From the NCBI GenBank assembly GCA_021442155.1, contig CM038214.1:57320514-57384513 (forward strand): a stretch of DNA of 64,000 bases, in the 5' to 3' direction. The position numbers and the translations under genes were made by a program. Under the pieces are notes generated by a model. That model ran no database searches. It saw only the letters and a list, made by a program, of their open reading frames with translations, and was not told the DNA's origin. Below, piece by piece: positions 44,395-55,833 of this stretch (position 1 is its first letter; the number at the start of each line of letters is the position of its first letter). This DNA comes from Cymbidium sinense (Eukaryota > Streptophyta > Magnoliopsida > Asparagales > Orchidaceae).

Positions 44395-45340
44395 GAGTAC
44401 ACCTACTATCCATATAGACTTAAAATCTAGTTCATCAGATGAGTCTTATATGGTTAGCACACCACCTCTCTTCTCAAGAGTAGATTCCCTTGAGGTGACA
44501 CTTGAGCTATAAGATGAAGATTGGGCTCCAAAGCAAAGCATAAGTGTATTCAAGTCTATATGTAAAATAGTTAGGCATCGGTTGGGAACCTTAGTTATAA
44601 CCCCACTTTCCTCTCAAAAAATTGAGGCTTTGGTAGTTAAGGAAGCCCCTAAGTCATCCATAGGTGTGAAGACTCAAAGGTTCTTTCTGGGAGCATCATC
44701 CTCAAGTCAAGAAGTTTATGTAAAACTTGAGAATGATTCGTATAAAGATTTAATAGATTTACCTTTTGATTTGTACTTACATTTTGTTCATAATTTTGCA
44801 AAGAAAGGGTTAATCTCATATACTTGGTCAAAGCATAGGTCATACTATTTGGGAAGAATATGGAAGAACAAATGCAAAAGCTCTCAATCAAGATCTGGAG
44901 TAAGATTTAGTACAGTGCATCCAGTCGATGATGATGATAACTACTTAGTCCATTTAGAAACTAATAAGTTTATTTCAAATCACATTAACTCATATGAGGA
45001 GCAATGCTTAGAAACTTCAGATGATCTAGATGATTTTGAAGTCAAAGATGCACTGCTATAGTTCAAAGATGAGATCAAGTCTACCATCGACTAGCTTAAG
45101 AAAATAAACTTAGGAACTGAAGAAGATCCACGCCTAACATACATCAGGTTTTCTTTGAATGAAATTGAAACCAATGATTTAGTTAGGCTATTGACTGAGT
45201 TTAAGGACTTCTTTGCATGGAGTTATGAAGATATGCCTAGATTGGCTCCTAATGTATTGGTCCATAAACTAGCAATAGAGCCTACTATAAACCCTATCAA
45301 GCAAGCTCCTAGACGCATGCGATTAGACATAGAATAATAG
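44395..45340 (+). pseudogene. linker between protease and reverse transcriptase, right copy
   Basis: 44582-45061 (159 codons) and 45155-45337 (60 codons) match the left linker, with FFLGASSSSQEVYVKLE and later VHKLAIEPTINPIKQAPRR leading into RT. A TAG at about 45058 separates them. Confidence 0.8.
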
Positions 45341-45930
45341 GTCATTTTTGAAGTCAAGAAACTGATCGATCCTGGCTTCATACAAGAAGAAAAATACCCT
45401 AACTGATTAGCCAGCGTCATCCCAGTTAAGAAAATGAATGGCCAAATTCATATATGCGTCAATTTTTGAGATTTAAATAAGGCATGTCCAAAAGATGAAT
45501 TTCCACTACCAATCCTAGGGCTAATGGTGGACATTTCTTCATCTCATGCAGTCTTCTCTTTCATGGATGGCTCATCTGAATATAATCAAATAAAGATAGC
45601 CACTGAAGATGAAAGAAGAAATGCTTTTAAAATCTCGATCAGAATCTATTGCTATAAGGTCATCCTTTTCAGCCTTAAAAATGACAGTTCTACATACCAG
45701 TGGTCTATGACTCGAATCTTCAATGAACTTATTCATCATCAAGTTGAGTGCTATGTCGATGATCTCGTGATCAAAAGTAGAGAAAAGGAAGATCATCTCT
45801 TTGACTTGAGAGTAGTTTTCAAACATTTAAGATAATTTAACCTCAAAATGAACCCCTTGAACTGTGCATTCAGAGTAGCTTCAAGAAAATTCCTTTGGTT
45901 TGTTATCTGACACCAGGGAATCAAAATTAA
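45341..45930 (+). pseudogene. reverse transcriptase domain, right gypsy copy
   Basis: After the lead-in, an in-frame TGA stands just before DLNKACPKDEF. The open part 45524-45835 holds FSFMDGSSEYNQIKI with the first catalytic Asp, FSLKNDSSTYQWSM and the catalytic YVDD at 45752-45763. The FMDG Asp preserved here is altered in the left copy. Stops near 45340, 45404 and 45468 and again after 45835 break the frame. Confidence 0.87.
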
Positions 45931-45959
45931 TCAGGAGAAGATCAAGGTGATATTAAAAA

Positions 45960-46440
45960 TACCACCCCTTAAAATTTAACTCAACTCAGATCATTCCAAG
46001 GTGGTTGGCATCTATGAGACGTATTATATCCAACTTATCGGGAAGATGTCAGCCATTCTCAGGACTTGTCAAAAAGGATTCCAAGTTCAAGTGGGATGAC
46101 AAGTGTGAGCATGCCTTAGAAGACATCAAGCATTACCTGGTGATGTTGTTGGTTCTAGCAGCCCTTATCCTTGGCAAGCCAATTATACTTTACACTACGT
46201 TAGATAACTCCCTTGGTGCTTTGTTGGCCTAAGCCAATGATGAAGGAAAGGAAAACACACTCTACTACCTCAGCCATCATCTAATCCCTACTAAGGCTAA
46301 TTATCCATCCATTGAGAAGCATTTCTTAGCTTTAATCTTTGCATCCCAAAAGCTACAACACTACATGCTTCCCCATAAGGTGAACTTAATCTTTAAGATC
46401 AATCCACTACAGTATCTTATGACATGACCGATGCTATCCG
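45960..46440 (+). pseudogene. RNase H domain, right gypsy copy
   Basis: The connection piece GRCQPFSGLVKKDSKFKWDD is followed by ILYTTLDNSLGALLA, then after a TAA the piece ANDEGKENTLYYLSHHLIP and KLQHYMLPHKVNLIF. This matches the left copy at 1269-1727. A frameshift or stop at about 45975 separates it from RT. Confidence 0.8.
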
Positions 46441-46599
46441 GACGGTTGAACAATGATCCATGATGCTCTCACAGTTTGACATTACCTTCATACCCCTCCG
46501 TGAAATGAAAGGATAAGAGCTAGCAGATTTTTTAGCAGCACACCCACTTCCTATTGACTCTCCAATTAGTGATGATCTCCCCGATGAACAAATCCTGAA

Positions 46600-46990
46600 C
46601 TTAGGGGATACTAGCATTCACAATTGTGAGATGTTCTTTGATGGTGCAGCTTCCTCTCAAAGAGAATAAGAACCATTATCTACAATCTAGAAAAGATAGG
46701 GGTAAGAATTGTTCTCTTAACTCCAGACTACGATGTGATGAGATTCTCATATCATCTATCTAATCTTTACATGAATAATGAAGCTGAATATGAGGCTCAG
46801 ATTGCCAGTTTAGAGTTATTCATTACTCTAAGCATCCAAAACATCAATATCTTCAGGGATTCTCAGCTAGTTATATACCCAATCGCTAGGTCTGATAAGG
46901 TTATAAAGCCCATGCTACATCACTACTACAAGTACACCATTTACTTATTGGCCTAAATCCCAAAGGTTACCATTTATAAGACTCCTCGAG
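46600..46990 (+). pseudogene. second RNase H (aRNH), right gypsy copy
   Basis: FFDGAASS near 46632 carries the first Asp. 46735-46956 reads NNEAEYEAQIASLE with the Glu, then IFRDSQLVIY with the second Asp. These are the expected aRNH landmarks between RNase H and integrase and support the Tat lineage call. A TAA after QRE and another at 46954 interrupt it. Confidence 0.8.
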
Positions 46991-47029
46991 TAGAGAATGT
47001 CGTAGCATATGCTTTAGCCAAGCTTGCCA

Positions 47030-48384
47030 AGGAGTTGTCATATCCGGAAGATGAGTCCATATTAATAAAAGTCCAAAATAAACAAGCCTTATCCCTTAAT
47101 GATATTGAACTCATCAAAAAGTTCTCTCTCTCTCTCGAAGGGGATGTTTCCATTTCCAAGAAGGATGAGGAGTTAGATTGGAGGAAACCATTCATGGATT
47201 ACATAAATAAAGGTGAACTACCTAAGAAAAAGTCCCAAGCCCATCAGATGAAGTAGAGAGCACTTTTTTACACTCTTGCAGATGGTTTCTTATACAGCGG
47301 TCTTTTGATCTTATGTGGTTACATCATTTAGACAAGCATGAAGACCATAAGATCATGATTGAGGTACACGTGATTATGTGGAGCCAACCAATCTAGTTAG
47401 AAGATGAAAGCTAAGATAAAGAGACTAGGATATTACTGACTGTTGCTAATCAAATATTGCATGGATATGGCTAGGCAATGCCACCAATGTAAAATACACA
47501 GTCTGGTCCTACACCAAGCACCCAACATTCTACATCCTACATTGGCGTCATGGCCATTTGAGTGTTGGGGTATTGACATAGTGGGTCAGATTGATCCTTA
47601 TTCTTCCAAGGTTCATCAGTTCATCCTAGTTGTTACTGACTACTTTTACAAATGGGCAAAAGTGATTCCACTCAGAGAGGTCACTCATCATGTGCTCTGA
47701 TTTCTTAGAAACCATATCATATATAGGTTCTGAGTGTCTCGATGAATTATATATGATAATGGTATTGCATTCAAGAGCACCGAGGTTAACAACTTTTCTT
47801 GGAGACACAACATAGATTGGAGATTTTCTAGCATCTACTACCCGAGGGCAAACGGATTAGCAGAAGCCTTCAATAAAACTCTCATCCAAATATTGAAGAT
47901 GACACTCGATAACAATAAGCGATAGTGGCATGAGTAGTTAGTTGAAGCCTTACGGGCTAACTACACCATATATAAAACTCCAACTCAGTCTACTCCTTTC
48001 TCGTTAATGTATGAGTCTGAAGATGTTCTACCATTAGAATTTTAACTCCCATCACTAAGGATAGTTGTAGGTAGCAAGATTTCAATAGAGAGAAATGCCA
48101 AGTTGTGGTTAGAAGAGCTTGAAGGTTTGGAGAAGAGACGTCTACTAGCATGCCAAAACCTTGAGTTGCACAAAGCTAAAATGATTCGAGCTCACAATAA
48201 GTTGGTCCATCCTAGAGCTTTTCAAGTAGGAGAGCTTATTATAGTTCTAAGGAGATTGATAGTTGCCTGCATAAGATGGGAGGCAAGTTTGAACCCACTT
48301 AGGAGGCCTACCAAGGAGGATCTTATCAGCTTATTAATCATAAGGGAGAGCACCCAATTCTTCCAATCAACAGGCCCTACTTAA
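47030..48384 (+). pseudogene. integrase and preceding linker, right gypsy copy
   Basis: The linker 47035-47256 ends MDYINKGELPKKKSQAHQ. From 47443 one frame holds the Cys pair CHQC, then the DDE triad: WGIDIVG (Asp at 47575-47577), IYDNG (Asp at 47755-47757) and GLAEAFNKTL (Glu at 47863-47865). The same frame continues to 48384 with a Lys/Arg-rich C-terminal region. At least four stops (47698 onward) interrupt it. All three catalytic acids survive although the frame does not. Confidence 0.85.
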
Positions 48385-50930
48385 AGAAAATATTATAAAT
48401 TATGTTTCAAAATAATTAACAATAATGAAAATTCCATTTTGAATTCAATCTCTTCCAAGTTAAAAGTATTCTTGTTTGCAAATCCACCATGATATGTTTA
48501 GGGTAGTTGTAATGAACTTGAGCGATGTCCTATCCTTCATCGGCACAACATAAACACAAACTACACACAAACATATAAAACAAACACATATCTTTTATCT
48601 CAGGCTACTCTGAGTTAAGATAACACCCCCAGTGCAGTAACTCAGTAGCTACTCTAGGTCAGGCTGACGTGATACCTTATAAGTTTGCCACCCTAGTGAT
48701 CTTCTTGCTTTGGAGGATGTAATTCTGCTATCCTTTCCTTTCTTACTTGGCCACTACAAACTGATGAGCACCTTATTAGTTTGGTAGGCCATGTACCTGC
48801 TACCTCATGTTGCCTTTATTTAAGAGGATGTGAGTCTACTACACTTTCTTCTTCGATTAGCCTTCGTGTACTGACTAGGTAAAGTATATTTGAGGCTTAG
48901 GATAAGTCCCCTAGCGGCTCCTTCCCTTATAACTGCTTCAAGTCTAGGTCTAGTCATTCCTCGGGGCTCCCCTCTTAGTAGTCTCTCTAGGTCATATAAC
49001 ATATGTCCTGCCGATGATTACAATGATTAGTTCTTCTTGGAAAGTTGTATGCCTTCATGCTTTCTTTCCATATTAATCATTGCACATCAACGGGCACCTT
49101 AGGTTGGTTGGTTCTCACTATGCTGATGGATACACCACTCATATTGACAGATACACCACTCATATTGACAGATACACCATAGGTTGGTTAGTTCTCTCAC
49201 CTTAGGATACCCCACTCATGATAGATGTAAGTCTACTACACTTTCTCCTTGAGTTGGCCACCGTACACTTATAAGCTTTCTTTTGTAGAGCTCAGGATAA
49301 TGCCCCTAGTAGTACCTCCCCTGTGGGCACTATATTTGGATCACATCCTTTATGCACATTTAGACATTACTGCATTATAGATTATTACCCTTTCCAATCC
49401 ACCGTGGTTGGAGAATTTGTCTTATGGATGTGTAGATTCTTCCTTGGTCTAATAAATCTGAGATAGGTTAAGGCTAGCCCCTTCTTAGTGTGGTCCCTCG
49501 CACACCAATAGGGTCCATGCAAATATATAAACAAAAAATATATTCACTTGTGGATTAGGAGGACAGCCTTAGCAGTACCTTTTTTGAAGCAGGCATCTTA
49601 TCTTTAAGGTAGTGTAAGCAAAACTCCCTATAGGAATCGCCTGACTACTCTTGAGTTGATATAAGTCTCCAGCGACATTCACTCAGTAGTCACCCTTAAG
49701 TTAGGTTTGATTTGTTGTGCTACCAATAGGGCACCCCAACGGTTGTTCTCTGCTTTACAAGATGTAAGTCTACTACGCCTTTATCCTAGCACAATCATTG
49801 CACACCAAAAGGCAACCCCATAGGTTGGATAGCTCTACCCTATGACCAATAAATCTAAGATCTATCCCTTTGGATTTGTAAATCTGAGATAGGACAAGTC
49901 TGATATAGCCCATTCTTAGTGGGTCCATCGCACATCATCATGATCCATAAATTAAATCTATCAAATTTTATCGAGCTCACATCCCCAACGGATATGCCCT
50001 CAATTTGATATTAAACTAATCCAAACAAACCATATCAAATCACATAAAATTAAGATAAAATTAATCATAACTACTTTTGAGTTGACATAAGTCCCTAGCA
50101 GGATTCACTTAGTAGTCTCCCTACCTTAGGTTTGATTTATTATGCATCAAACAGGTCACCCCAGTCATTATTCCTTACTTTGGAAGTTGAAAGTCTGCTA
50201 TGCTTTCTTCCTAGCATAGTCGTTGCACACCAAAAGGCAACCCCTTAAGTTGGCTAGCTCTACCCCAAAGCCAATAGACTATCCCTTTGGATTTGAAAAC
50301 CTGGGGTAGGTCAAAGGTGATATAGCCCCTTCCTAGTGGGTCCATTGCACACCTCCATACATTAACTCAGATTAAATTAAATCTAATATAATTTTCCTAG
50401 TGGAGTTAAATCACACCCTTCTCTAGTGGAGCCCCAAATCATATATAAACATGTCAAGCAAACAAATCAAATTCAAAGCCAACCTCCTCAGTGGTGCCAA
50501 ATTAAACCAACTCCCCTAGTAGAGTCTTAATAAAAAAAATCCAACAAAACTCTTATTCCCAGCAGATACATCCCAAAAAAAAATCTTTGAAATCAAACTT
50601 AAATCTCAATCCCCAGTAACCTACTTCCCTAGTGGAAGGTTCATATACCCGATCCCCAGCAGACTCAAGCCCATCTCTGTAGTAGATTTGCCTCCACATC
50701 AATTAAAACAAAATAAATTCAAGTATATTTGATCTTAATCCCTAGTGGATTATAGATTCTTATCCCCAATGGATCATTTTTTCACAAATCATATAATCAA
50801 ATCAAATTCAAACCTTATCCCCAGCAGATTTTTTTCTTCTATGCCCTCGACATAGACCCCTCACATGTCATGCCCAATGCATGTGTGATCACCTGGTGGA
50901 TCTCGCTCCATGTCCTTGACATGAAATTCT
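48385..50930 (+). repeat. 3' region of the right gypsy copy with a tandem repeat of about 425 bp
   Basis: No coding frame. Words such as cacaccaaaaggcaacccc recur at 49801 and 50226 (period 425). The preceding segment with 'ggtttgatttgttgtgc'-like sequence recurs with a similar spacing (about 49690 and 50110), and a weaker version of the same unit lies near 48630. From 50390 a shorter word of the type cccctagtggag recurs irregularly. Tat-type elements often carry tandem repeats in this position. Confidence 0.6.
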
Positions 50931-50939
50931 CATCAAATC

Positions 50940-52085
50940 ATATTTCTTCTCTTATGCACACCTTTAATACTTCAACTAAAAGCCTAATAATTTATTCGCT
51001 CAACCTTCAAATTAACATTTTTATGAGTTTTGACCCAATGTATTATAACAAAAGTAAAATATACTAAAATGTACAATATCATTTAGTACCACACCACCAC
51101 ATTCATATATATGTGAAGTTATATTGTTATGTACATTATATTTTAATAGGCTTTCATATAATACATTATCTTATATTACACCTTAAAATGAACCACTTTA
51201 AGCAAAAAATTTATAAACTTTGCTTGAAAATGAACATTTATTTTGGATGCAAAATTCCATTCTTTTGATTAAATGACATGCCATAACACACCACCAATGA
51301 TGTTCCCTAAACTTACCTTAAATTTGGCCAAACCCCCTCATCTCAGCCTATAAATCAATATTTTTATGAATTATGCCAGTACAAACTCAACTACATCATA
51401 CTATAACAAATTAAAATATGCTAAATAACAAGTAGTAATACACAATAGTATGTTATAATGCATGATGCTACACTATGTTATGGCATCCTATATTATAATA
51501 TACTATGACATATTATATTATATTATATTGCATATCACATCACAAGGGATTGCTTATGTTAACAATCATAAAATTAGTCTAAACAATAAAAAACATATAT
51601 TTTAGTCATACACTTATTTTAAATTGAAATTATACATTATGATGCCATGCTCTACCTATTATGAATTTGGCCAAATTCTACCATTTTAAAGTCTAAATCA
51701 ACATTTTTATAAATAATGCTAGCATAGGCTCGACTGCATGATTGAGAAATACTAAAAGAATTTAAAATATACAGAACATTATATTATGATATATGATGTT
51801 ATACTATGCTACAACATGTAATATTTATTTTAAACATAAAATCTTACTTTTTAGATTACAAGTGGCGTAGCACACCTATGGTACTACAACCTAATTCCCA
51901 CTTCAAATCTAACAAATTTCATCATCTGATTTATTAAATCAATATTTTTATGATTTATATTAATATAGACTATATGGCACAATACCATAATATACTAAAA
52001 CATTTCAAAACATCTTATAACATCCAAAAACACATCACTACATGCTCAAATATTTGATGCTACATTATACTAAAATATATGGTAT
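50940..52085. repeat. AT-rich tandem repeat, period about 343 bp
   Basis: The segment near 'aaatcaatatttttatgaat' occurs at about 51009, 51352, 51695 and 51936, giving periods of 343, 343 and 241 (the last copy has lost about 100 bases). Each is followed by words of the type taaaatatactaaa and by TATA-rich sequence. No coding frame is present. It sits between the gypsy 3' region and the next telomere-like array. Confidence 0.75.
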
Positions 52086-52600
52086 TATAATATAATTTAG
52101 GGTTAAGGTTTAGGGTTTCAAATCTCTAATAATCAAGTGAAAGTCTCTTAAAGACATTTTATTTTACCAAAAATGTTGGATTAGTCATTCTTAGATCTAC
52201 TCTAAATGACATCTTTATTCAAGGTTTAGGGTAGGTTTAGGATTGTGGTAGGGTAGGAGTTTTAGGTGGGTTTAGGTTGGTAGGTTTAAGTGGGTTTAGT
52301 ATTAGTGTTTAGGTTTAGATTTGGGTTTAGAGTGTTGTTATTTGTGGTGGGTGTAGGTTTAGGGTTTAGGTTTTGGGTTTTGGGGTTTAGGGTTTAGGGT
52401 TTAGGATTTTGTAATTTAAGGTTTAGGTTTTAGGGTTTAGGGTTTAAGGTTTATAGTTTAGGGTTTAGGGTTTAAGGTTTAGGGTTTAAGGTTTAGTGTT
52501 TAGGGTTTATGGTTTTTAGGGTTTTTTTTTATTATGGTTTTTAGGGTTTAGGCTTTAGGGTTTAGTGTTTAGGTTTTAGGTTTAAGTTTTAGTTTATGGT
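52086..52600 (+). repeat. telomere-like TTTAGGG repeats, start of the third array
   Basis: Degenerate and perfect TTTAGGG begins abruptly at about 52100, is interrupted by a short unique piece (52120-52220), and then runs to the GRP fragment. Confidence 0.88.
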
Positions 52601-53089
52601 TTCTTTTAACAGAGAACAAATTCAAATTCAACATTTCTTCTTTTTGATTTCACTAACCAAGCACCACCCCAAGTTTTCTAAGACACAAATGATGACATAG
52701 ATAAAAAATGAGGACCCATAGAGAAAATAAAAAACCCTAGAAAGTAGAACCATCTCTACTAAAAAGGCATTGTTCTATAAGTAGCATATTAGATCGATCA
52801 TTTTTTAGTTTCTCCAGTTCCCATCAGAACTACCCCCATCTCTCGAGTAGTGGGATCCGCCATCATATCCCTGATCTCTCCCTCCACCACCACCACAGCT
52901 ATAACCTCCGTCGCTCCTCCCACCTCCACAACCACCATTGTTCTGACCACCACGTCCATATCCACTAGCACCTTCAAATCCCCCACCACCACTACAATAA
53001 CTGTCACCTCCACCTTTGCCTACACTGCTAGATCTAGATTGAGCTTAGTTAATGGTGATGTTCCTACCATTAGGGTTTTTACCATTCTT
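52601..53089 (-). pseudogene. GRP retro-fragment, copy 5
   Basis: Minus strand, same start point. It reads NGKNPNGRNITIN, then TAA where a Gln codon is usual, then glycine-rich sequence (GGGRSDGGYSCGGGGG), ending SSDGNWRN and a stop. Apart from the one C to T nonsense change the frame is open to its stop. 3'-UTR and a short A-tract (interrupted by G) follow. Confidence 0.82.
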
Positions 53090-55260
53090 AGGGTTTACAA
53101 TTAGTTTTGGGTTTATGGTTTAGGGTTGTAGGTTTTAGGGTTTAGGGTTTTGGTCTTAGTTTAGTGGTGGGTTTAAGGTTTAGGGTGGTAGTATATTGGG
53201 TTAGGGTTTAGGGTTTAGGGTTGTATGTTTATGGTTTAGGGTTTAGGGTTAATTTTAGGGTGCAGAGTTTAGGTTTTACGATTAGTTTTAGGGTTTTACT
53301 TTTTATTTATTTTTAAGTTTTATTTTTAGTGTTATTTTTATGTTTAGGTTTTTATTAAGTTTTTATTATATTTTCTTTTAGGTTTATTTTATTTTTAGTT
53401 TTTATTTTATTTATTCTTAGGGTTATTTTATTTTTTAGTTTAGTTTAACTTTTATTTATTTATTTTAGTTTTATTTTTATTTTATTTTATTTTATTTTAG
53501 GTTTAGTTTAGGTTTATTTACTTTTAGGTTTAGGATTTATAGGTTAATTTTAGGTTATTTTTTTTATTTTTAGGCATTTTTAGTTTAGTTTATTTTATTT
53601 AGTTTAGGTTATTTTTTTTAGGTAGTTGGTTTATTTATTTTAGTTTAGTTTATTTTGTTTAGGTTTGTGTTATTTTATTTAGTTTATTTGGTTAGGTTTT
53701 TAATTATTTTAGGTTTAGTTTTTATTTTAGGTTTATTTTATTTTATTTTACATTTGGTTTTATTATTTTAGGTTTCATTTTAGGTTTATTTTATTTCATT
53801 TAGGTTTATTTATTTTATTTTAATTTATTTTATTTTTTTATTTTATCTTTATTTTAGTTTAGGTTTAGATTTTAGTTTAGTTTTAATTTATATTTATTTA
53901 GTTTATGTTTTATTTTTTTTATTTTGAGGTTTAAAATTTTATGTTTTTAGGGTTAAGGGTTTAGGGTTTGGGGTTTGAGGTTAAGGGTTTAGGTTTTAGG
54001 GTCAGTTGGTTTAGATTTGTGGTTAGGGTTTAGGGTTTTGTGTTTAGGGTTTTTAGTTTAGGGTAGGTTTTTAAGGTTTAGGTCAGGTTTAATTTTATCT
54101 TTATCAGGTGGGTTTTTGGTAGGTTGCGTCAGGTTTAGGGTTTAAAGTTTATGGTAGGTTTAAGGCCCAGGTTTAGGTCAGGTAGTGAGGGTAAGGTTTA
54201 GAGTTTATGATTTAGGCATGGTATTTTTTAAATAAACCCGATAGCTCAGGAAGCAGTGGTAGTGGTTTTCAGAGTTTTATATATTTTTATAGGTAGAGAA
54301 GGTTTTAGAGGGAGATTGATGTAAGTTATATGCAGGTAGGGTCAGGGTAGGATTTAGGGTTTAAGATTTTAAAGAATTTATGCAAACTATTATTATTTAG
54401 ATATAGTATATTTTATTTATTTTAGTTTTATTTTTTATTTTTATTTAGGTTTTTTTATTTTATTTAGATTAGTTTATTTATTTTAGTTTATTTATTTTAG
54501 TTTAGTTTTTTATTTTTGTTTATTTCTTAGGTTTAGGTTTAGTTTTAGGTTTATTTTTTAGTTGAGTATTATTTTTATCTTATTTTCTTAGGTTTAGGTT
54601 TTATTTTTTATTTTTTAATTTTAGGTTTAGGATTATGGTTTTTTTTAGGTGTAGGTTTTAGGTTTTTATTTTAGGTTTATTTTTAGGTTTTACTTTTTAG
54701 TTTAGGTTTAGGTTTATTTTAGCTTATTTTATTTTATTTAGTTTAGGTTTAGAGTTAGGGTTAGTTTATTTTAAGTTTAGGTTGAGGTTTTCTTATTTTA
54801 GTTTAGGCTTAGGTTTTTTTTATTTTAGATTAGTTTATTTTAGTTTAGGTTTAGGTTTATTTTATTATTATTTTATGTTAACATTTTTTATATAGGGTTT
54901 AGGTTTTATTTTTATTTATTTTTAAGTCTATTTTTTAGGTTTATGTTTTTATCTCATTTTTATTTTAGGTTTATTTTATTTTTATTTTATATTTAGTTTT
55001 TATTTTATTTAGGCATTATTCATTAGTTTGGTTTAATTCCATTTTATTTAATTTTATTATTTTATTTTATTTAGGTTTAAGTTTATTTATTTATTTTATT
55101 TTAGGTTTTATTTATAGGTTTTAGGTTTTTGTGGTTTCATTTGGGGTTAGGGTTTAGGGTTTATGGTTAAGATCTCTTTGGGTTTAGGTTTAGTTTAGGG
55201 TTTAGGTGTGGTTAGTTTTATTTTTAGGGTTTAGGGTTTTAGGGTTTGTGGGTTTTTTTT
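53090..55260 (+). repeat. telomere-like macrosatellite, degraded units
   Basis: TTTAGGG block to about 53290, an AT-rich part carrying the landmark attttacattt near 53745, a TTTAGGG block near 53950-54210 and a weak anchor (atttatgcaaactat) at about 54376 followed by a new AT-rich part. No GRP fragment and no coding frame. Confidence 0.75.
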
Positions 55261-55794
55261 AACCAAAAGGATTTGTTTTTAGTTTAGTTATTTAGTTTAT
55301 TATTATTATTAGGTTATAATTCTTTATGTTATTAATTAGTTATTATTTGGTTTTGTTTATTATTATTATTATTATTATTATTATTTTAGATTAGTTTTAT
55401 TTATGTTTATTTTATTTTATGTATGCTTATTTGGGTTTATCTTATTTGGGGTTTAGTGTTTCTTAGTTTAGTTTTAATTTTTGATTTTTATTTACTTTTA
55501 GTTTGGGGTGGGGTTAGTTTTAGTTTTGGTTTAGTTATTATTTAGTTTTGGGTTTATTATTTTAGTTTTGGATTTAATTATTTTATTTTATTAGTTTTTA
55601 GTTTATTATTTATTATTAGTTTAGTTAGATTTTAATAGGTTTTTGGGGTTTAGTTTTAGTTTAGTTTATTTGTTTAAGGGTTTTAGGTTTTTAGTTTAAT
55701 TTAGTTTTAGTTTTTAATTTAGTTATTATTGGGTTTTGTTGATTTGGTTTTATTATTTTAAGGTTCAGATTTATTATTTATTAGTTTATTATTA

Positions 55795-55833
<39 letters not shown>

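Larger units (their letters stand above)
39161..50930 (+). mobile_element. Ty3/gypsy retrotransposon, Tat-like, gag-less, decayed (right copy)
   Basis: Plus-strand counterpart of the element at 1-7712, in inverted orientation and with the same order: non-coding block, protease C-terminus, Lys-rich tract, linker, RT, RNase H, aRNH, integrase, then a repeat-rich 3' region. Unlike the left copy it shows the whole pol. Stops differ from those of the left copy, so the two decayed independently. LTR ends were not found; the boundaries given are those of homology (start) and of the next repeat (end). Confidence 0.82.

Noticed and set aside
48820..49002. Short frame in the gypsy 3' region
   Set aside because: 60 codons, no homology, lies in repeat-rich non-coding sequence.
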